Below, piece by piece: positions 59,090-64,000 of a stretch of 64,000 nt of DNA. Source of the DNA: Adiantum capillus-veneris (lineage: Eukaryota > Streptophyta > Polypodiopsida > Polypodiales > Pteridaceae); assembly GCA_014529385.2 (NCBI GenBank), contig CM043952.1:56582619-56646618 (forward strand). Reading direction: 5' to 3'. The stretch's first letter is position 1. Each line of letters starts with the position of its first letter. A program made the position numbers and the translations under genes. Below the pieces are notes generated by a model. That model saw only the letters and a program-made list of their open reading frames with translations. It did no database searches and was not told where the DNA came from.

Positions 59090-60235
59090 AAGCAGGGGGA
59101 TCGGGAAATGTATGCTTATGATGGTTTTCTAGGCTAGAACGTCTCCATAGTGGGCTAAGTAAGTTGCAAAGTTGAGGTGTTGAGAATGGAGTACTTTGCA
59201 GATCCCCAATAGATATGGCACATACAAATGGGTGGTTAGAGCTGATGGCAGTAGATAGACTTGAAGTGCTCAAGTTGCGGTGCATGCCAGACTTCTTGGA
59301 TCGTCAATTGGAGCTCAGTGGGCAAGCAAGTTACGATCAGTTAGAGTTTTGTAAGGGGCCAATTGTGTGGTAGTTTGACCGCCTCAGTAGGCATGTCATC
59401 TGGAGTCTTTTTTGGGCTTGCCAGTGTTCTAGACGAGAGTGTGCACTGTATGGATTCAACAAGAGTTGGCGGCTTGCCAGTCTGGGTCTCGGACAGCAAG
59501 ATACGGCAAGTTGAAGCTAGGAGCAGGTGCCAAGAAAGTAAGTGCATATAATTTTTTTCAAAGTTCGAGCACGTTGTTTGATGTCATGATGAGGCCCAAA
59601 TGCGGGGTGAATGAGGGGGATCAAGGTTCAAGACATGAGCTTCCGGTTGAGCTTTACGGCTCGTGCATGTATTGGTGAGCAAGGGTTGGTAACACTTTGC
59701 AATGTGGTGAATTTTTTTGGATTTTATGGGGTTTAATGAGATTTTCTAGCCCACAACAAAAGGGTGGATCGTCTGGGGAGCACCACGTGGCAAGGCACTG
59801 AGCCCATATGTGGAAGCGGAGCCTGGAGTGCATGATATATAAGTTGGGCCATTGCCCTCATTCTAGAGAAGGAGAAAGAGGAAGGAGCTCCCTCTTGTGT
59901 TGGTATTGTGTGTGGAAGTGGTTGGTGGTATGAGCTGTGAAATGTGCATGGGTGGCTGATCTCGACAAGTGCAAGTGTGTGATGCCGATGGTGTAAGACC
60001 GAGTGCGGGTTTTCTTGTGGTGAGCATGTTGGTGTGTTGGTTTGTGTGTAGAGGGTGGTCTGCTCGTGGAAGTGTGAAGTTTTGAAGGTGTTTTTTGAGA
60101 GAACAAGGGTGTTGTGAATGCCTTGAGCTATAGAGAGGCCTTGTGTTGTAACTTGGGTGTGTTCCCCCATTACCCCTCTCCAACCAAATGAAGTTTATTC
60201 AAAATACGGCTTGATCATGTTTATCCCAACAAAGT
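59090..60235 (+). other. Possible solo LTR or promoter-bearing remnant
   Basis: A TATA box GATATATAAG at 59836 is followed by a purine-rich GAGAAGGAGAAAGAGGAAGG stretch and ends in a region with AATGAAGTTTATTC, which would suit the U3-R-U5 of a plus-strand LTR. No partner, primer site or target duplication was found. 59260-59300 has a short LEVLKLRCM Leu-rich phrase, too little to call an LRR gene. Confidence 0.3.
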
Positions 60236-60239
60236 GTTT

Positions 60240-62045
60240 CCTCCAGCAAGGATATCGCACATGCCACCAACTTAGCCAATAATTCTGCCACTATGCCAGA
60301 GACTCAGCACCTCGTATATTTCTATAAAAGCTAGTTACTTCATCCTCACTTTTTGCACAATGCCATAATTCACGCAAACGCTTGTGCTCATCTTGGAAAT
60401 TCTTATGTACATAATGAGTAGTTTGAATTTTGCAAGCTTTTCTCCTAGTGAAATAAACGTGAAAGCTCTCGACCCTCCATAACATTGTTGGGCACATCGT
60501 TAAGCGGACTACTCTCTAGTTTGCTTCTACCTCATCGGCCATGAATCCTCTAAAATCAATTGGACGATGTTTGTTGTCAAGTAGCACGACATTCATCATT
60601 TCCCAAAACATGATTTGTGTGTCCGTGTCTTCTTGTTTCATCTCACATATAGAAATAGTTTGCATTTCTTGAACTCTGCATAGGTACATGATTGCTCAAT
60701 GGCTTAGATAAACAAAAAAGATTCATAGCTTACTTAGAAAAGACTTACGCATGATTGTACACATATGATTCCATTGTTGTCTAGCTCACAACCCTACATA
60801 CGTGGTCAAAGAAAACCCAACTTCTTTGCAAGTTTCCATCCCCATCTTGTCACATTCTATTAACTAGCTCAACACCTAATCCATGACCACATGTCGACAT
60901 TTTGAACACGCAACATCTTTTGTTTAGGATGTATGCACCACCCTCGAAATAGCATGCCATGGAAATACTTGTACCTGCATATGTTCTTCAACCTGAGAAA
61001 TTGAGACTCCGCCCCAATTCCAACCCTTGTAGTAGTGGCTTCTTTCATCATGGGCTTAAATCTAAAAATGCATTTACTATATTACTATCAAATTGTATGC
61101 GCATTGATTCTTCTCTTACGGGAATTGAAAGATTACCTTTGTGTATGGATCAATAGTCTCATCTCTTCCAAGATCGAGAGAAGTTCATTGTTGTTTAGCT
61201 ATTCTCCATTTTCATGAATGATTGCTCCCATTACCATTTTTTTTGCAAGATTTAGTTGCAAATGCCTAGGGCCAGTCGTAGGTATTTCAAAACCCACATA
61301 GGAAACAAGCTCTCTCGTCCGTTTGGATTGTAGATCGGAACATACCTTGGGTGGTTGTGACTTTTAAGATGGATCAACAAATGGGTCCAGTTGTTCTCAG
61401 TGAGTAAGTAATAAATAGTGCAAGGGCATTCTCGAAGTAGAACTGAATTTTCCCACAATGAAAGCACTTTAGAGTTTTGTCTATCAAGGTTAACATACCC
61501 ATGGACGCAATTGACATCATCAACTTTCTCGTCCCATGATGTTTCATTTGGTTGTAAGTTTATTTCTCTGATGGGGCATGTACCATTGTTACAGATGAAG
61601 TATCCACCACATTTACTTTGCATGCTGATAGCTGGATACTTCATTCTTGATTGTACAGGTTTCACCCACCAATGTCCATCATACATTTGCTACATTCCAA
61701 CCATTTTAGAATCATCATATGGAACAGGATCTAGCTCATAGATGCAATTACCGTTATATTTTAGACAAGCTTTCAGATAGCTCTACCATTTCTACATTTC
61801 GAGTTGAGATAAAATTCCCAAAATTTTGGCTGAAACACCAGGAGGAGTCTCATAGATAGGAATGAGTCCAAAATGAATTGGAACTGATCCCCAAATGATA
61901 CACCATCTTCCATTTGGGTTTGTATTTCTCCCTGAGGGGTAGACAAGATTGCAAAGATATCAGTATAACAACACCCCCCAAGATCTCTAGGGTTGACCAT
62001 TGCAAACTTTGCTAGACAATCCATATTGACGCAACATAAATTGTA
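60240..62045 (-). pseudogene. Transposase-like pseudogene (MULE-like DDE type suspected)
   Basis: Reading from 62045: MDCLAKFAMVNPRDLGGCCY and GVSFGDQFQFILDSF, a Cys/His-rich module KCGGYFICNNGTCPIREINL with H-KSHNHPRY (61610-61330), decayed text with CSKC (about 60905), then DFRGFMADEVEAN (about 60560-60525), VHKNFQDEHKRLRELWHCA and SEDEVTSFYRNIRGAES (60410-60300). An N-terminal zinc domain plus an FxGFMADExxAN block before a helical C-terminus is the layout of several plant MULE-related transposases; that match is from memory. Many stops and frame changes. Confidence 0.45.
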
Positions 62046-62205
62046 TCCAAAAACAAACTAATCTTGCCGGTTGAAGAAGAAGCCATGTCTCTAGGAATGG
62101 TGGTTGATTGAAATTTGTTAAAACTTAACTAAGAAGGTGTTAGGACATATATCTTTCTTTCGATTATATCCATCTCCCCCTTCAAGCATAATCTCTCTTG
62201 CCGAG

Positions 62206-62658
62206 ATGTCTTCCTTTTCAAATGAATCAGGAGGTGGGACCTCTCTCAAGTTCAAGCATATTTTGACCTTCTTCAAAACCAACAAGTATGAAGCCCAGAT
62301 TTATGTGGATCCTAACGAGGAGTTTGTAGTGAAGATATATGACCATACCGTCGAGTTTGAAGAGGAGGTAAGGGCCAACAAACATGACAACTTCTATATG
62401 GACCAAAACGAGGTGCAATACCTCAAGATACAGGATCCTGATTCAGTAGACAAATGGGGATTGGAGGTTAATACTCTAATTCCTAATACGGTTGTGAAAT
62501 TAGGACCTCCTATGCTCAAATTAGAAGGCTATGACTTGATAGATACCAAACCTTTGAAAGGCATACCCACGAATAACCCTAGGCTTGGAGTCGATTGTTG
62601 GGAAGCCAACAATGTCATAATTCGATCTGGACCACACATGACAAACCAGGATAATTGA
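62206..62658 (+). CDS. Unrecognised ORF at the start of a gag-coding element
   Basis: 150 codons from ATG 62206 (MSSFSNESGGGTSLKFKHIL), acidic in the middle (YDHTVEFEEEV), ending at a stop at 62656. No family recognised. Decayed coding text on the same strand (LAELPIHLFRDCYNNNFVMM; VHETEQYVSPNDTVYDSMFN) continues to about 62925 and leads to a gag domain, so this is probably the N-terminal region of one retroelement polyprotein. Composition resembles a structural protein and shows no enzyme motif. Confidence 0.45.
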   Translation: MSSFSNESGGGTSLKFKHILTFFKTNKYEAQIYVDPNEEFVVKIYDHTVEFEEEVRANKHDNFYMDQNEVQYLKIQDPDSVDKWGLEVNTLIPNTVVKLGPPMLKLEGYDLIDTKPLKGIPTNNPRLGVDCWEANNVIIRSGPHMTNQDN

Positions 62659-62929
62659 CACCCTTGAAGATAGTGTATATTTTTAAGATCAAGGAGAAGG
62701 GCTTAGCAGAACTACCGATCCATCTCTTTAGGGATTGTTATAACAATAATTTTGTTATGATGACTTCGAAGGAGATTGAGCTGACTAAATACTAGGGACA
62801 TTCGGTCCAAGAAGTGATTACGGAAATGGTACATGAAACTGAACAATATGTAAGCCCAAATGATACAGTCTATGATAGCATGTTCAATCAAAGTGGAAGT
62901 ATAGCTTGGGGGCAGCCACCTCAATGATG

Positions 62930-63918
62930 GAACCAAGGGTAGAAATGAAGAAACCACCTATAGTAGGGAAAGAATGGGTGACACTAGGACAAGGAGAGGT
63001 CCACATGAGTCACATCTACCAAACAGCTCGTTTGAAGGCTTAATGGGAGAAACACCAACTAGAAGAGAGAGAGACAGTGGATGCTGAGCATAACCGTAGA
63101 GTCAGACTAGCAGACTTTCAAAAATGGGTCAAAAAATACAGCAGATCAAGGGATCCATATGACCACTTAGCCAGCTTTAGACAGGTTTTGAGAGCTAAGT
63201 GCATAACCGACTTCCATACACAGTTTGAGGCATTTGGGATGACCTTAGAGGAAAAAGCTTTAACTTGGTTCCAGACCATACCTCATGGGTTGATAATCGA
63301 TTTACCAACTTTGGCAATGAGATTTGTTGCTGGTTGTTCTAAAATGTAAATAAAGCATAGTACGGTGGCATAAATCTATAATTTCAAACAAAAACAAGGA
63401 GACAATGTGAGTCGGATGAGACAATATATAGACAGATGTTCAGAGTGGGGGATTCCAACTGAGGAAAGACTTGTCTCATTGTTTTTAAAGGGACTATTAA
63501 ACAAAGGTTCTCATGTTATTTTGTATAGCAAGAAACACATGACTTGGGAAGCGTGCAGTTTGGATGCGATTGACTTGACTGATAATTGCAAGATCTTCAA
63601 TGAGGAGAGAGTGCTAAAGATACACAGAGTGAGCGAACTACATCCACCATGCCAACACAAGTAGGACCAAATGTTACAGCTCCTGCCAGTGCTATAGAGG
63701 TGCTTAAACACATGAACGATATGATGACCAACATGCAAAGGATGCCTATAAGAGGCTCGGGACAGGGACCAAATCATGGACAGCCTATGGGACAACAAAG
63801 ACAATTGAAATGGATTGCTATTGAAGGAAAATGGACAAATCATGAGACAAACAAGTGCTACTACAAGCCCAAATATGACAAAAATTTCCAATATGTGTCA
63901 ATGAGGCCACAAGGATAA
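62930..63918 (+). pseudogene. Retrotransposon gag (element G), cut by the window end
   Basis: WVTLGQGEVHMSHIYQTARL, then FQKWVKKYSRSRDPYDHLAS, FHTQFEAFGMTLEEKALTWF (63078-63290), a stop at 63347, then MRQYIDRCSEWGIPTEERLV, LFLKGLLNKGSHV (63415-63530): the standard gypsy gag helices. A His/Cys-containing KWTNHETNKCYYKP at about 63830 may be a knuckle-like tail. Sequence differs clearly from gag of B, D and E, so this is a further family. The rest is beyond 64000. Confidence 0.7.
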
Positions 63919-64000
63919 CCCATGTATATATATCCTCCAAATGTGGCACCAATGCAAATATCGCCTATGAATATGGAGTGACCACAACTAGTATTAGGCC

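Noticed and set aside
59100-59330. NB-LRR gene relic suggested by a LEVLKLRCM phrase
   Set aside because: Only one Leu-rich phrase, interrupted by a stop, without NB-ARC motifs nearby.
59733-60170. 145-codon minus-strand frame rich in His/Thr/Pro
   Set aside because: Antisense to a TATA-bearing, LTR-like stretch; composition mirrors purine tracts and no domain is seen.

Overview
This window looks like repeat-rich plant nuclear DNA. The grounds are plant-type Ty1/copia and Ty3/gypsy elements primed by initiator tRNA-Met or tRNA-Asp, a CACTA element, a LINE, hAT-like MITEs, a degenerate PPR fragment, and one spliced gene for a plant-style two-RRM hnRNP with a Gly/Ser-rich tail. I cannot name the species. 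A large-genome land plant, possibly a fern or other seedless plant, is an inference. Everything was read by eye from sequence and six-frame translations; no database was searched.

Layout. 1-8.7 kb is a nest: a minus-strand copia element (Copia-1, 1104-4440) sits in a CACTA transposon (<1-4640), which itself interrupts an old gypsy element (gypsy A, 4641 to about 8.7 kb). 8.7-13.3 kb is mostly non-coding, with tRNA-like SINE heads, an inverted repeat and one exon-like stretch. A PPR relic (to 13519) abuts an LTR fragment (from 13520). A LINE reverse-transcriptase remnant lies at 14.3-16.3 kb, followed by a 60-bp tandem repeat, a 165-bp (TC)n tract and a LINE endonuclease fragment. Gypsy B (5' LTR 18921-19474) runs to about 23.1 kb and lacks integrase and a 3' LTR. 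Element C (24298-29420) has both 1.5-kb LTRs but only a ruined 2-kb interior. Element D (31206-35503, minus) has both LTRs and encodes gag, a zinc knuckle, a retropepsin and an acidic ORF, with no polymerase. MITE copies lie at 30069-30243 and 37568-37741.

The only host gene that looks functional is the hnRNP gene at about 39.1-40.8 kb, minus strand. Downstream of a gypsy protease scrap, element E begins with an LTR ending near 42908 and a tRNA-Asp-type primer site. E is split inside its gag zinc-knuckle array by a structurally complete copia element (Copia-2, 46009-51187, 227-bp LTRs, 5-bp target duplication ACTTT) and resumes at 51193. E encodes gag, several zinc knuckles, two successive retropepsin-like domains and a basic C-terminal ORF, and no reverse transcriptase is seen. 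55.8-59.1 kb is a degenerate tandem satellite of roughly 210-bp units rich in a perfect 18-bp palindrome. 60.2-62.05 kb holds a broken transposase-like pseudogene on the minus strand, and the window ends inside another gag-coding element.

Most coding capacity is therefore transposon-derived and broken by stops and frameshifts. The best leads are the gag/protease-only elements D and E, the palindromic satellite, the shared stop codon in both copia copies, and the well-resolved order of nested insertions.
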